NCBI RefSeq assembly: GCF_000473325.1
Contig: NZ_KI421513.1
Span: 2,613,217-2,677,216, forward strand
Length of the DNA: 64,000 nucleotides
From: Leisingera caerulea DSM 24564
GTDB lineage: Bacteria; Pseudomonadota; Alphaproteobacteria; Rhodobacterales; Rhodobacteraceae
Reading direction: 5' to 3'
Positions within the stretch are counted from its first letter, which is position 1, and the number at the start of each line of letters is the position of its first letter. The translations under genes were made by a program, and so were the position numbers. The notes below the pieces were generated by a model. The model saw only the letters and a list, made by a program, of their open reading frames with translations. It had not been told where the DNA came from and did not search any database. This document shows, piece after piece, positions 27,009-35,693 of the stretch.

Positions 27009-29565
27009 CCAGGATCCGGGTGACCATTTCATTTGTGTCGCGGCTGAGACCGTCTGTTCCTGCAATCCGCGTCAGCTGCGCACGGATCAGCGACTGGCGG
27101 CCCGCGTCATAGCGCTTCCAGGTCTGGAAGGCCGCGCACATCCGGGCGGTGGTCTGCGGGTTCAGCTTGTCCAGCGCGATCAGATTGTCCGCCAGCAGCT
27201 GATAGCCTTCGCCGCTGGCATGGTGGAAGCCCGCGTGGTTGCCCGCCAGCGCCCCCATCACCGCGCGGAAGCGGTTGGGGTTCTTCATGTCGAACATCGG
27301 GTGCCGGGTAAGCTCCGCTGCGGCGGCGGCGGCTTTCTCCGGTGCGGCGCAAGCAATTTGCAGCGCAAACCACTTGTCCATCACCAGCCGGTCGTCCTGC
27401 CATTGATCGAAGAAGGCCTGGCTTTGCGCCTCGCCCTTCTCGGCCTTCATCAGCGCGCCAAGGGCGGCGTACTGCTGGGTCATGTTATCCGCGGCCTGGT
27501 ACTGGCGCGCGGCCTGATCGCCGCCGTCAAGACGGGTCAGCAGTGACAGGATGCGGCCGTTGAGGGCGCGTTTGCCTGCGCCCTCGGCATCCGGTTCATA
27601 AGGGCCTTCAACCGTGGTGGCGGCATACAGCCGGGGCAGGCTGGTTTCCAGCTGCTGCGCAAGGGTCTGGGCAAAGGTCTCAGCCGCGTCATAGATCTTT
27701 TGCGGATCGGGGGTGAAGCCGCGCTCATGCAGGGTTTGCGCAATATCCGACTGGCTGGGCGGCGTCAGAACCAGGGCGCGGAAGGCCGGGTCCTGATCGT
27801 CGTCGCGCACCAGTTTTTCCAGTGCATCCAGATAGGCCGCATCGGGGGCGCTGCCGTCCAGCACCATCGCGACACGGACCTCCTTGGCCAGCGCGTTGCC
27901 GGCCTCCCAGCGGTTGAACGGGTCGGTGTCATGGGCCAGCAGAAAGGCGCGCTCGGCGTTGGTGGTTTCGCGCTCCAGGATCACCGGGGCGGAGAATTCC
28001 CGCAGGATCGAGGGCACCGGTTTGGAGGCGAGGCCGTCGAAGGTAAAGCTCTGCTTGGCTTCGGTCAGTTCCAGCACTTCTGTGCCGCGCACCTCGTCGC
28101 CGTTGGGGGACAGCAGGCCGACCGCCACCGGGATCACCCGCGGGTCCTTCTCCGGCTGGCCGGGGGTGGGTGGCGTAGATTGCTCGAACGTCAGGGTATA
28201 GGTGCCGTCCGCGTAATCCTCGGAAACCTTCAGGCGCGGGGTGCCGGCCTGGCTGTACCACAGTTTGAACTGGCTGAGGTCGCGGCCCGTTGCGTCCTCG
28301 AATACTTTCAGCCAGTCCTCGATGGTGCAGGCCTGGCCATCGTGGCGCTCAAAGTAAAGCTTCAGCGCCTTGTAATAGTTCTCATCCCCCACCAGCCGCT
28401 TCAGCATGCCGATCACCTCGGCGCCCTTCTCATAGACCGTGGCGGTGTAGAAGTTGTTGATTTCCTGAAAGGCTTCGGGCCGCGGCGGATGGGCGAGGGG
28501 GCCGTTATCCTCCGGGAACTGGCGGGCGCGCAGGGCGATCACGTCGTCGATCCGCTTCACCGGCTCGGACCGCATGTCGGCCGTAAACTGCGCGTCGCGG
28601 AACACCGTCAGCCCTTCCTTCAGACACAGCTGGAACCAGTCGCGGCAGGTGATGCGGTTGCCGGTCCAGTTGTGGAAGTACTCATGGGCGATAATCGCCT
28701 CGATCCGTTCGAAATTGGCATCTGTGGAGGTTTCAGGCGAGGCCAGAACGCAGGACGAGTTGAATATGTTCAACCCCTTGTTCTCCATCGCGCCCATGTT
28801 GAAGTCATCGACAGCCACGATGTTGAACAGCTTCAGGTCGTATTCGAGGCCATAGACGTCCTCGTCCCATTTCATCGACTTCTTCAGCGCCTCCATGCCA
28901 AAGGCGCACTTGTTTTCGTCGCCGGGGCGGACCCAGATGTTCAGCTCTACCGCCTTGCCGGACCTGGTGGTGAACTGGCCGGGGTAATTGACCAGATCGC
29001 CAGCCACCAGCGCGAACAGATAGGCCGGTTTCGGCCAAGGGTCGTGCCATTCGGCCCACCCCTCTCCCTGGCCTGTGGGGTTGCCGTTTGAGAGCAGCAC
29101 CGGCTCGTCGCCCTCAATACGCACAGTGAAGGTGGACATCACGTCTGGGCGGTCCGGGTAATAGGTGATCTTGCGGAATCCCTCGGCCTCGCATTGGGTG
29201 CAATACATGCGGTTGGACATGTATAGCCCCTCCAGCGCGGTGTTGCCGGCAGGGTTGATCTCTACCTCAGCTTCCCAGGTGAAGGGAGCGCTGGGCACAT
29301 CGCATTTGAGGCCGCCGTCCACCAGCTCCGGCGTTACCTCTTGGCCGTCGATCCGGGCGGAAATCAGCTTCAGCTCCTCGCCGTGCAGGAAGAAGGTCCT
29401 GTCCGACGCATCTGCCTTGGGCGCAAACCGGATCTTGCTGAGCACGCGGGTGGTCTCCGGTGCCAGGCGGAAGGTCAGGTGAATGCTTTCCACGTCATAC
29501 CCGAAGGGCGTGTAATCTTTCAGGTAGAACGTCTTGGGGGCGGTGGCGGGGCTTGCATCTTTCAC
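27001..29565 (-). CDS. pepN: Aminopeptidase N (M1 family)
   Basis: Zinc aminopeptidase of the M1 family that trims peptides in the cytoplasm. The 854-aa protein has the substrate N-terminus-binding GAMEN motif (NMGAMENKGLNIFN near residue 245) and the zinc motif HEYFHNWTGNR near 285. The C-terminal superhelical domain is of the E. coli PepN type. The start is GTG at 29565, preceded by GAGG at seven bases. Its stop overlaps the start of the following membrane-protein gene. It is divergent from a 68-aa membrane protein. Together with pepT and pepP it gives the window three general peptidases. Confidence 0.97.
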   Translation of the reverse strand: MKDASPATAPKTFYLKDYTPFGYDVESIHLTFRLAPETTRVLSKIRFAPKADASDRTFFLHGEELKLISARIDGQEVTPELVDGGLKCDVPSAPFTWEAEVEINPAGNTALEGLYMSNRMYCTQCEAEGFRKITYYPDRPDVMSTFTVRIEGDEPVLLSNGNPTGQGEGWAEWHDPWPKPAYLFALVAGDLVNYPGQFTTRSGKAVELNIWVRPGDENKCAFGMEALKKSMKWDEDVYGLEYDLKLFNIVAVDDFNMGAMENKGLNIFNSSCVLASPETSTDANFERIEAIIAHEYFHNWTGNRITCRDWFQLCLKEGLTVFRDAQFTADMRSEPVKRIDDVIALRARQFPEDNGPLAHPPRPEAFQEINNFYTATVYEKGAEVIGMLKRLVGDENYYKALKLYFERHDGQACTIEDWLKVFEDATGRDLSQFKLWYSQAGTPRLKVSEDYADGTYTLTFEQSTPPTPGQPEKDPRVIPVAVGLLSPNGDEVRGTEVLELTEAKQSFTFDGLASKPVPSILREFSAPVILERETTNAERAFLLAHDTDPFNRWEAGNALAKEVRVAMVLDGSAPDAAYLDALEKLVRDDDQDPAFRALVLTPPSQSDIAQTLHERGFTPDPQKIYDAAETFAQTLAQQLETSLPRLYAATTVEGPYEPDAEGAGKRALNGRILSLLTRLDGGDQAARQYQAADNMTQQYAALGALMKAEKGEAQSQAFFDQWQDDRLVMDKWFALQIACAAPEKAAAAAAELTRHPMFDMKNPNRFRAVMGALAGNHAGFHHASGEGYQLLADNLIALDKLNPQTTARMCAAFQTWKRYDAGRQSLIRAQLTRIAGTDGLSRDTNEMVTRILDA

Positions 29566-29690
29566 GGCGGAACCTCGTTTTTAATGGAACCCGAGCGGGG
29601 GCCGGCACGTAGTTACCATAGTCGTAGGCAACACCGGGCGGAGCGGCAAGCCGTCCTGCGCCTCAATTTGTTATTGAAAGGAGTTCCGCC

Positions 29691-29897
29691 ATGTCCGCCC
29701 CGGATACCAACGTCGAGCGTCAGAAGAATAAGCACAAGCCCTCCTTGCTGGGGATCGGCGCCGTGGTTGTGTTTGCACTGATCGCGCTGGGGCTGTTCCT
29801 GCTGATGGTGTTTGATCGCGGCGGCGAGCAGGACAAGGTGGAAGCGCCGGCCTCCGCCGAAGAGGTGCAGGCGGTCATTGACGGGACCGCTGACTGA
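29691..29897 (+). CDS. Small single-pass membrane protein (68 aa)
   Basis: A short basic, soluble N-terminus (about 18 residues) is followed by one strongly hydrophobic segment LLGIGAVVVFALIALGLFLLM, then a charged C-terminal tail of about 25 residues (DRGGEQDKVEAPASAEEVQ). AAGGAG lies eight bases before the ATG. I do not recognise the family. It is divergent from pepN by 125 bases and is closed by its own hairpin terminator, so it appears to be a genuine monocistronic gene. Predicted topology is N-in with a periplasmic tail. Confidence 0.75.
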   Translation: MSAPDTNVERQKNKHKPSLLGIGAVVVFALIALGLFLLMVFDRGGEQDKVEAPASAEEVQAVIDGTAD

Positions 29898-29925
29898 CCG
29901 GCGGTCCAGTAAAGCATGTTTGCGG

Positions 29926-29958
29926 GGCGTGCAGGGTAACCTGCGCGCCTTTGTGCTG
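29926..29958 (+). terminator. Terminator after the 68-aa membrane protein gene
   Basis: Stem GGCGTGCAGG (29926-29935) / CCTGCGCGCC (29940-29949) with one G-T wobble and loop GTAA, followed by TTTGTGCTG. About 28 bases past the stop. Confidence 0.65.
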
Positions 29959-30127
29959 TTTGGAGGGCCGGCGTCAGGCGCTGCATTTTCGGAAATCTTT
30001 TCGGCACTTTCTTGAAAATCAAGAAATTGCGTTCGGTTTCACCGGGAGGCTGTTTTGTTGCTGATCGGAAACTTCTGCCCTAACTAGGTAACAGCATACA
30101 GTGGTGTACCGCCGGAAGGAGCAAGTC

Positions 30128-32275
30128 ATGAGCCGGGACGAAAAACAGGGAATTCAGGTTGCGCCGGAACTGGCGGATTTCGTTGAGAAACAGGCGCTGC
30201 CCGGCACCGGTGTCGAGGCGGAGGCGTTCTGGAAAGGCCTGGCGGAGCTGGTGAACGGGTTCGGGCCGGAAAACCGGGCGCTGCTGGCCAAACGGGAAGA
30301 GATCCAAGCCAAGATCGATGCATGGCACATCGCCAACCGCGACAAGCCGCATGACCACGAAGCCTATAAGGCGTTCCTGGCGGAGATCGGTTACCTGCTG
30401 CCAGAGGGCGGTGATTTCGAGATCGAGACGCAGAACGTGGACCCGGAGATCGCATCGGTGCCCGGTCCGCAGCTGGTGGTGCCGATCACCAACGCCCGCT
30501 ATGCGCTGAACGCGGCAAACGCGCGCTGGGGCAGCCTGTATGACGCATTCTATGGCACCGACGCGATGGGAACCCCGGCGCCTAAGGGCGGCTATGACAA
30601 GGGCCGCGGCGCGCGGGTGGTGGCACGGGCACGGGTATTCCTGGACGAGGCTTTTCCGATCGACGGTGCCAGCCACGCCGACGTGCGCCGGTATTACGTG
30701 CAGGACGGCCAGCTGTTGATCGACGACCTGCAGCTGGCCCAGCCGGAGAAATTTGCAGGCTACCGCGGCAACCCCAAGGCGCCGGAATCGGTGCTGCTGC
30801 GCGACAACGGGCTGCATGTGGAGCTGGTCTTTGACCGCGCCCACGCGATTGGCGCCCGCGACCAAGCGGGCCTCGCCGATGTGCGGCTTGAAAGCGCTAT
30901 GTCTGCGATCATGGATTGCGAGGACTCGGTTGCTTGCGTCGATGCCGAGGACAAGGTGCTGGCCTATTCAAACTGGCTGGGCCTGATGAAGGGCGACTTG
31001 GAGACCAACCTGGAAAAGGGCGGCAAGATCATTACCCGCCGCCTGAACCCGGACTTCGGCTTCACCGCGCCGGATGGCACTGCCAAGACCGTGAAGGGCC
31101 GTGCCCTGTTGTGGGTGCGCAATGTCGGCCATCTGATGACCAACCCGGCAGTTCTGGATAAGGACGGCAACGAGGCCTATGAGGGCCTGCTGGACGCACT
31201 GATCACCGTTCTGATCGCCAAGCACGACCTGAAGCGCGACGGCGGCAACTCTGCCCTGGGGTCGGTCTATGTGGTGAAACCCAAAATGCACGGGCCGGAG
31301 GAAGTGGCCTTCACCGACCGGATCTTTGATAAGGTCGAGGATATCCTGGGCCTGCCGCGCCACACCGTGAAGATCGGCATCATGGATGAGGAGCGCCGCA
31401 CCTCGGTGAACCTCAAGGAATGCATCCGCGCCGCCAAGCACCGGGTGGCCTTTATCAACACCGGCTTCCTGGACCGCACTGGCGACGAAATCCACACCTC
31501 GATGGAGGCGGGGCCGTTCTCGCGCAAGGATTTCATCAAGCGCAAGGCCTGGATCGGCGCCTATGAGAACCTGAACGTGGATGTCGGCCTGGAGTGCGGC
31601 CTGTCCGGCAAGGCGCAGATCGGCAAGGGCATGTGGGCGATGCCCGACATGATGGCGGCGATGCTGGAGCAGAAGATCGAGCATCCGAAATCCGGCGCCA
31701 ACTGCGCCTGGGTGCCCAGCCCGACCGCCGCCACCCTGCACGCGCTGCACTATCACAAAGTGGATGTGTTTGCGGTGCAAAAGAAGCTCAAGGCCGGCGG
31801 CCGCCGCGCCCATGTGGACGGCATCCTGGAAATCCCGCTGGCCACCTACCGCAAGTGGACGCCGCAGCAGATCGCCCGCGAAGTAGACAACAACGCGCAA
31901 GGGATCCTAGGCTATGTGGTGCGCTGGATCGACCAGGGCGTCGGCTGCTCAAAGGTGCCGGACATCAACGATGTTGGCCTGATGGAGGACCGCGCCACCT
32001 GCCGGATTTCTGCCCAGCATATCGCCAACTGGCTGCATCACGGCGTTGTTTCAGAGGAGGAAGTCATGGGCGCTCTGCGCAAGATGGCCAAGGTGGTGGA
32101 TGACCAGAACCGCGGCGACAACAGCTACCGTCCGATGGCGCCGGGCTTTGACACCATCGCGTTCCAGGCAGCCTGCGATCTGGTGTTCAAGGGGCGGGTC
32201 CAGCCCTCGGGCTATACCGAGCCGGTGCTGCACGCCCGCCGTCTGGAGCTGAAGGCGCAGGAAGCTTCGGCCTGA
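30128..32275 (+). CDS. glcB: Malate synthase G
   Basis: Condenses glyoxylate with acetyl-CoA to malate in the glyoxylate/glycolate route. The 715-aa length is that of isoform G (about 720), not isoform A. Visible signatures include the catalytic-region [18 protein letters not shown] and the late [22 protein letters not shown] stretch (read here in parts), and the TIM-barrel motif [10 protein letters not shown]. The ATG at 30128 is chosen over a GTG at 30101 because AAGGAG lies six bases before it. The next gene is a GlcG/HbpS-like protein, the same pairing seen in glc operons. A 150-base leader without obvious operators precedes it. Confidence 0.96.
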   Translation: MSRDEKQGIQVAPELADFVEKQALPGTGVEAEAFWKGLAELVNGFGPENRALLAKREEIQAKIDAWHIANRDKPHDHEAYKAFLAEIGYLLPEGGDFEIETQNVDPEIASVPGPQLVVPITNARYALNAANARWGSLYDAFYGTDAMGTPAPKGGYDKGRGARVVARARVFLDEAFPIDGASHADVRRYYVQDGQLLIDDLQLAQPEKFAGYRGNPKAPESVLLRDNGLHVELVFDRAHAIGARDQAGLADVRLESAMSAIMDCEDSVACVDAEDKVLAYSNWLGLMKGDLETNLEKGGKIITRRLNPDFGFTAPDGTAKTVKGRALLWVRNVGHLMTNPAVLDKDGNEAYEGLLDALITVLIAKHDLKRDGGNSALGSVYVVKPKMHGPEEVAFTDRIFDKVEDILGLPRHTVKIGIMDEERRTSVNLKECIRAAKHRVAFINTGFLDRTGDEIHTSMEAGPFSRKDFIKRKAWIGAYENLNVDVGLECGLSGKAQIGKGMWAMPDMMAAMLEQKIEHPKSGANCAWVPSPTAATLHALHYHKVDVFAVQKKLKAGGRRAHVDGILEIPLATYRKWTPQQIAREVDNNAQGILGYVVRWIDQGVGCSKVPDINDVGLMEDRATCRISAQHIANWLHHGVVSEEEVMGALRKMAKVVDDQNRGDNSYRPMAPGFDTIAFQAACDLVFKGRVQPSGYTEPVLHARRLELKAQEASA

Positions 32276-32327
32276 CCGCGTCAAACTGACCCCGGGAAAC
32301 AGTTTCCCTGATTCAGCGGGTAGTCAC

Positions 32328-32350
32328 AGGGGGCCTTTTGGCCTCCTTTT
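32328..32350 (+). terminator. Hairpin between glcB and the GlcG-like gene
   Basis: Stem AGGGGGCC / GGCCTCCT with loop TTTT and one G-T wobble, followed by TTTCC. A second small palindrome GGGAAAC-A-GTTTCCC lies at 32294-32308. The element may terminate glcB or give partial read-through to the downstream gene 40 bases later. Confidence 0.65.
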
Positions 32351-32388
32351 CCTTTCATAACGTAACGTCAGCGGGAGGAAGATCACTC

Positions 32389-32817
32389 ATGGCAGGGATT
32401 TCATTGGATCAGGCGCGCACCATCATCCGGGCGGCGCTGGAAAGCGGGCGCGGGCTGAACTTGAAACCGCTGTCGGTGGTGGTGCTGGATGCCGGCGGCC
32501 ACGTGCAGGCATTCGAGCGCGAGGACGGCGCCGCACCGGGACGGTTCGCGATTGCCCATGGCAAGGCTTACGGCGCGGTGATGCTGGGCATGGCGGGCAC
32601 TGCACAAATGGCGCGGGCAGAGAGCCAGTCCTATTTTATGGCCGCGGTGAACGGGGTTTACGGCGGCCAGGTGGTGCCGGTGCCCGGCGGCGTGCTGGTC
32701 AGGGACAGCTCAGGTGACGTGATCGGGGCGGTCGGCGTGACCGGCGATACCTCGGACAATGACGCGGCCGCTGCGGTGACCGGAATCGAAGCCGCGGGCC
32801 TGCACGGCGAGATTTGA
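32389..32817 (+). CDS. GlcG/HbpS-like DUF336 protein
   Basis: A 142-aa protein of the DUF336 (GlcG/HbpS/PduO-C) fold: the start ISLDQARTIIRAALESGR, the core VVVLDAGGHVQAFERED, and the glycine-rich end GGVLVRDSSGDVIGAVGVTGD are family-typical. Members bind haem or cobalamin-type ligands or small metabolites; E. coli glcG lies in the glycolate operon with glcB. The ATG at 32389 has GGAGGAA about nine bases upstream. No signal peptide, so it is cytoplasmic, unlike secreted HbpS. Context suggests a role connected with glyoxylate metabolism; the ligand is unknown. Confidence 0.88.
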   Translation: MAGISLDQARTIIRAALESGRGLNLKPLSVVVLDAGGHVQAFEREDGAAPGRFAIAHGKAYGAVMLGMAGTAQMARAESQSYFMAAVNGVYGGQVVPVPGGVLVRDSSGDVIGAVGVTGDTSDNDAAAAVTGIEAAGLHGEI

Positions 32818-32927
32818 CAACAGCCCCCTCCCGCCGGGGCCAGAGGGAAGCCCGCTGAATAGGACGGGAGAGGGCCCTGCTCTTAAAGCAGGAGAGGGGG
32901 GACCTGCTTTTAGGGCAGACGGCGCGC

Positions 32928-33410
32928 TTATGGCAGCATGACCGCGTCGATCACATGGATGACGCCGTTTGACGCTTCGACGTCTGCGGTTGTGACCGTG
33001 GCGTCATTGATCTTGACCCCGCCGTCCATCGACACGGTGATCTCTTTGCCCATCACAGTTTCCGCGGTCATGCCGTCGCTCAGGTCTGAGGACATCACCT
33101 TGCCCGGCACCACGTGGTAAGTGAGGATCTCTGTCAGCTGCGCGCGGTTTTCCGGCTTCAGCAAAGTTTCGACCGTGCCTTCGGGGAGGGCCGCAAATGC
33201 GTCATCAGTCGGCGCAAACACCGTGAATGGGCCATCGCCCTGCAGCTTTCCCACCAGATCAGCGGCGGTCAGCGCGGCTGCAAGGGTCTCAAACTGGCCG
33301 GCAGCAGCTGCCGTTTCGACAATGTCTTTCGACCCGGCCGGGACGGCCGACGGCACGGATAGGCCAAGGGCAATGGCAAATGCTGTCACGGAGAGGCGGT
33401 TGAAGATCAT
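32928..33410 (-). CDS. Fasciclin (FAS1) domain secreted protein
   Basis: A 160-aa protein with a Sec signal peptide ([20 protein letters not shown]) and a single FAS1 domain. Hallmarks are [19 protein letters not shown], the H1 motif [17 protein letters not shown], and the H2 region YHVVPGKV with [14 protein letters not shown] at the C-terminus. Such domains mediate cell-surface adhesion. AAGGA lies seven bases before the ATG. It is divergent from the XRE-cupin regulator; the shared 164-base gap holds two TGCA-N7-TGCA palindromes, so the pair may share regulation. Confidence 0.94.
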   Translation of the reverse strand: MIFNRLSVTAFAIALGLSVPSAVPAGSKDIVETAAAAGQFETLAAALTAADLVGKLQGDGPFTVFAPTDDAFAALPEGTVETLLKPENRAQLTEILTYHVVPGKVMSSDLSDGMTAETVMGKEITVSMDGGVKINDATVTTADVEASNGVIHVIDAVMLP

Positions 33411-33470
33411 GGGACATCCTTTCTGTCAGGCGCCAGCGGGAGGAGGGCAGAGAGGTCTGGCATGGATAGC

Positions 33471-33500
33471 TTGACATGCAAAAAATTTGCATGAGATACA
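33471..33500 (+). promoter_or_regulatory. Predicted promoter of the XRE-cupin gene
   Basis: A consensus -35 hexamer TTGACA (33471-33476) with a weak -10 candidate GATACA 18 bases later (33495-33500). The first palindrome (33475-33493) fills the spacer, which would let a bound protein block RNA polymerase. Confidence 0.45.
33475..33493. promoter_or_regulatory. Operator-like palindrome 1 (CATGCAAA-N3-TTTGCATG)
   Basis: A perfect 8-bp inverted repeat separated by AAA, containing TGCA-N7-TGCA. It overlaps the predicted promoter spacer of the XRE-cupin gene and lies 65 bases before the divergent fasciclin start. Confidence 0.75.
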
Positions 33501-33511
33501 CGTTTGTGTGA

Positions 33512-33530
33512 GGTGCATTATTTTTGCACC
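33512..33530. promoter_or_regulatory. Operator-like palindrome 2 (GGTGCA-N7-TGCACC)
   Basis: A 6-bp inverted repeat around a T-rich centre with the same TGCA-N7-TGCA geometry as palindrome 1. The centres are 37 bases apart. It lies 45 bases before the chosen XRE-cupin start. Confidence 0.7.
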
Positions 33531-33574
33531 TGGGTAAAATGACCCTTAACTGGATTGCACCGGAGGTCAAAACC

Positions 33575-34195
33575 ATGAGCAAGCCCATGCTGTCTGAAAC
33601 GCTTCAGGAAGGTTTGGAAGCCTACAGAATCGGTCCCAAGCTGCGCAGTCTGCGCCAGGGCAAGGACATGGGGCTGGCACAGCTGGGCGAGCACACCGGC
33701 CTGTCGGCGGCGATGCTGTCGCGGATTGAACGTGGGCAGGTGTTCCCGACCCTGGCGACCTTGCTGCGCATCGCCATGGTGTTCGGGGTGGGGCTGGATC
33801 ACTTCTTCGGGCCGGGCGAGGACGCACCGGTGCTGGAAGTGGTGCGGGTGCGGGACCGGTTGAAACTGGGCGACAAAAACGACGGGCCGCTGTCCTATCT
33901 GTTTGAGAGCCTGGATTTCCCGGTAACCAAAAGCCGCTTTCAGACCTACCTTGCGGAATTTTCCGGCAACAGCGCCGAAAGCGAGCCCCATGCGCATCCG
34001 GGCGCGGAGCTGATCTATGTGATCGAGGGCGGGCTGGAACTGGGCATCCATGGCCGGAGTGAGGTTCTGAACAAGGGCGACTCGGTCTATTTCGACGCGG
34101 GGTTTGCACACAGCTACCGGGCGGTGCCGGGGCAGAGGTGCCGGGCGCTTGTGGTGGTGTCGCGCGACGCGGCACCGGACAGCCTGTCGTGCTGA
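33575..34195 (+). CDS. XRE-family HTH / cupin transcriptional regulator
   Basis: A 206-aa protein with an N-terminal XRE helix-turn-helix (LRSLRQGKDMGLAQLGEHTG, then LSAAMLSRIERGQVFPTLATL) and a C-terminal cupin (PHAHPGAELIYVIEGGLEL, then GDSVYFDAGFAHSYRA). This is the architecture of PuuR-type regulators. The ATG at 33575 is preferred over starts at 33524 and 33539 because GGAGG lies eight bases upstream and the longer frames run through palindrome 2. Two palindromes in its promoter suggest autoregulation. The next gene encodes a PuuD-like hydrolase, which supports a role in sensing polyamine or gamma-glutamyl compounds, by analogy only. Confidence 0.88.
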   Translation: MSKPMLSETLQEGLEAYRIGPKLRSLRQGKDMGLAQLGEHTGLSAAMLSRIERGQVFPTLATLLRIAMVFGVGLDHFFGPGEDAPVLEVVRVRDRLKLGDKNDGPLSYLFESLDFPVTKSRFQTYLAEFSGNSAESEPHAHPGAELIYVIEGGLELGIHGRSEVLNKGDSVYFDAGFAHSYRAVPGQRCRALVVVSRDAAPDSLSC

Positions 34196-34326
34196 ATTAA
34201 GGCGGCAGGCTGGCTGCTGACGCAGGGTTGTGCGGGTGTGAACACTGTGTTGCTCTGCGGCGCCTGTTGAACCCGTGCAGTGTCAGGGCTAGGTTTTTCT
34301 TCAGGAAATGAATTTACGAGTGGATT

Positions 34327-35106
34327 ATGACGCGACCCAAGGTTGGCATTATCGGCAACTCCTATCTGATCAACGATCAGTACCCTGTGCATGCAGGCGG
34401 CACGATGAATTCCGAGGCGATTGCCGAGGTGGCCGGATGCATGCCGCTGATGATCCCTTCCGACCCGCGCTTTGTCACCGTTGAGGAACTGCTGCAAACG
34501 TTCGACGGTTTCCTGCTGACCGGCGGGCGGCCGAATGTGCACCCCGCTGAATACGGCGAGGCGGAGACCGAGGCGCATGGCGCCTTTGACCGGGCGCGCG
34601 ACGCCATCACCCTGCCGCTGATCCGCGCCTGCGTGGAGCGCGGCCAGCCGTTCCTGGGCATCTGCCGCGGCTTTCAGGAGGTCAACGTGGCAATGGGCGG
34701 CACGCTCTATCCCGAAATCCGGGATCTGCCGGGGCGGATGAACCACCGGATGCCGCCCGATGGCACGCTGGAAGAGAAATTTGCCCTGCGCCACAGCGTC
34801 CGGTTCAGTGCGGGCGGCGTGTTCCACCGCCTGTTCGGCGCCGAGGAAGTGATGACCAACACGTTGCACGGCCAGGGCATCAAGCGCCCGGGCGCGCGGG
34901 TGGTGGTGGACGGGCACGCGCCCGACGGCACCCCCGAGGCGATCTTCGTCAAGGACGCGCCGGGCTTTACGCTGTCGGTGCAGTGGCATCCGGAGTGGGA
35001 TGCCGCCAGCGATCCGGTGTCGCGCCCTTTGTTTGAGGCGTTTGGCTCTGCGGTGCAGGCCTGGGCGAATGGCGGCGCGCAGCCCGGTTTTCAGAAATCC
35101 GCATAG
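34327..35106 (+). CDS. Class I glutamine amidotransferase-like hydrolase (PuuD type)
   Basis: A 259-aa protein of the gamma-glutamyl-gamma-aminobutyrate hydrolase family. The nucleophile elbow is FLGICRGFQEVN with Cys113, and the His/Glu of the triad sit in LSVQWHPEWD near residue 220. The N-terminal PKVGIIGNSYLINDQYP and FDGFLLTGGRPNVHP are typical. E. coli PuuD releases GABA from gamma-glutamyl-GABA during putrescine catabolism; the substrate here is inferred. It follows the XRE-cupin gene by 131 bases and precedes a GNAT gene by 25 bases. The ribosome-binding site of the ATG at 34327 is weak. Confidence 0.85.
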   Translation: MTRPKVGIIGNSYLINDQYPVHAGGTMNSEAIAEVAGCMPLMIPSDPRFVTVEELLQTFDGFLLTGGRPNVHPAEYGEAETEAHGAFDRARDAITLPLIRACVERGQPFLGICRGFQEVNVAMGGTLYPEIRDLPGRMNHRMPPDGTLEEKFALRHSVRFSAGGVFHRLFGAEEVMTNTLHGQGIKRPGARVVVDGHAPDGTPEAIFVKDAPGFTLSVQWHPEWDAASDPVSRPLFEAFGSAVQAWANGGAQPGFQKSA

Positions 35107-35131
35107 GCGCATTTGGTTAAAAGGTTTGAGT

Positions 35132-35647
35132 ATGAAAGGTGATGCGGAAGAGGGCGCGCCCGGCAGCAAGGGCAGCTACAAGATCCGGCAATTCAAAGCA
35201 GACGATGCGGAGGACCTGGCGGAGGTGTTTCACTCTGCGGTGCATGGCATCGCAAGCCGGTATTATTCGCCGGAGCAGATCAACGCCTGGTGCCCCGGGG
35301 CGCCACCGGCCGAGACCATCGGGCAAAAGCTATCCGACGGGCGGGCGGTATGGGTTGCGATCGGCGAAGACGATACGCCGGTGGCCTTCATCGACCTGGA
35401 ATCCGACGGCCATATCGACATGCTGTTTTGCCATCCCCGTGCCGCAGGGCAGGGCGTTGCGGCGGCGTTATACGTCAGGCTGGAAACGGTGGCACTGCGC
35501 CAGGGGCTCAAGCTGCTATATGTTGAGGCCAGCGAAGCTGCGCGCGGCTTCTTTGAGCGGCAGGGCTTTGTCGTAGACCGGCGGCGCGTTTTCGAGCGCC
35601 GCGGCGTCAAGATCCACAACTACCGGATGGTCAAAATCCTCGACTGA
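35132..35647 (+). CDS. GNAT family N-acetyltransferase
   Basis: A 171-aa acyl-CoA-dependent acetyltransferase. The pattern YKIRQFKADDAEDLAEVFHS at the start, VAFIDLESDGHIDMLFCHP (beta 4) and the CoA loop RAAGQGVAAALY followed by LYVEASEAARGFFERQGF identify it. The ATG at 35132 is chosen over an in-frame start at 35000 inside puuD, since AAAGG lies eight bases before it. The first 14 residues are acidic/Gly-rich. Its substrate is unknown; co-orientation with the PuuD-like gene suggests a small amine or amino acid. It converges with the iorB-type gene. Confidence 0.9.
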   Translation: MKGDAEEGAPGSKGSYKIRQFKADDAEDLAEVFHSAVHGIASRYYSPEQINAWCPGAPPAETIGQKLSDGRAVWVAIGEDDTPVAFIDLESDGHIDMLFCHPRAAGQGVAAALYVRLETVALRQGLKLLYVEASEAARGFFERQGFVVDRRRVFERRGVKIHNYRMVKILD

Positions 35648-35693
35648 AATTGAAGCTGGCGGCCTGCCCGGTGAATGACAAGCCGCGCGGCAA

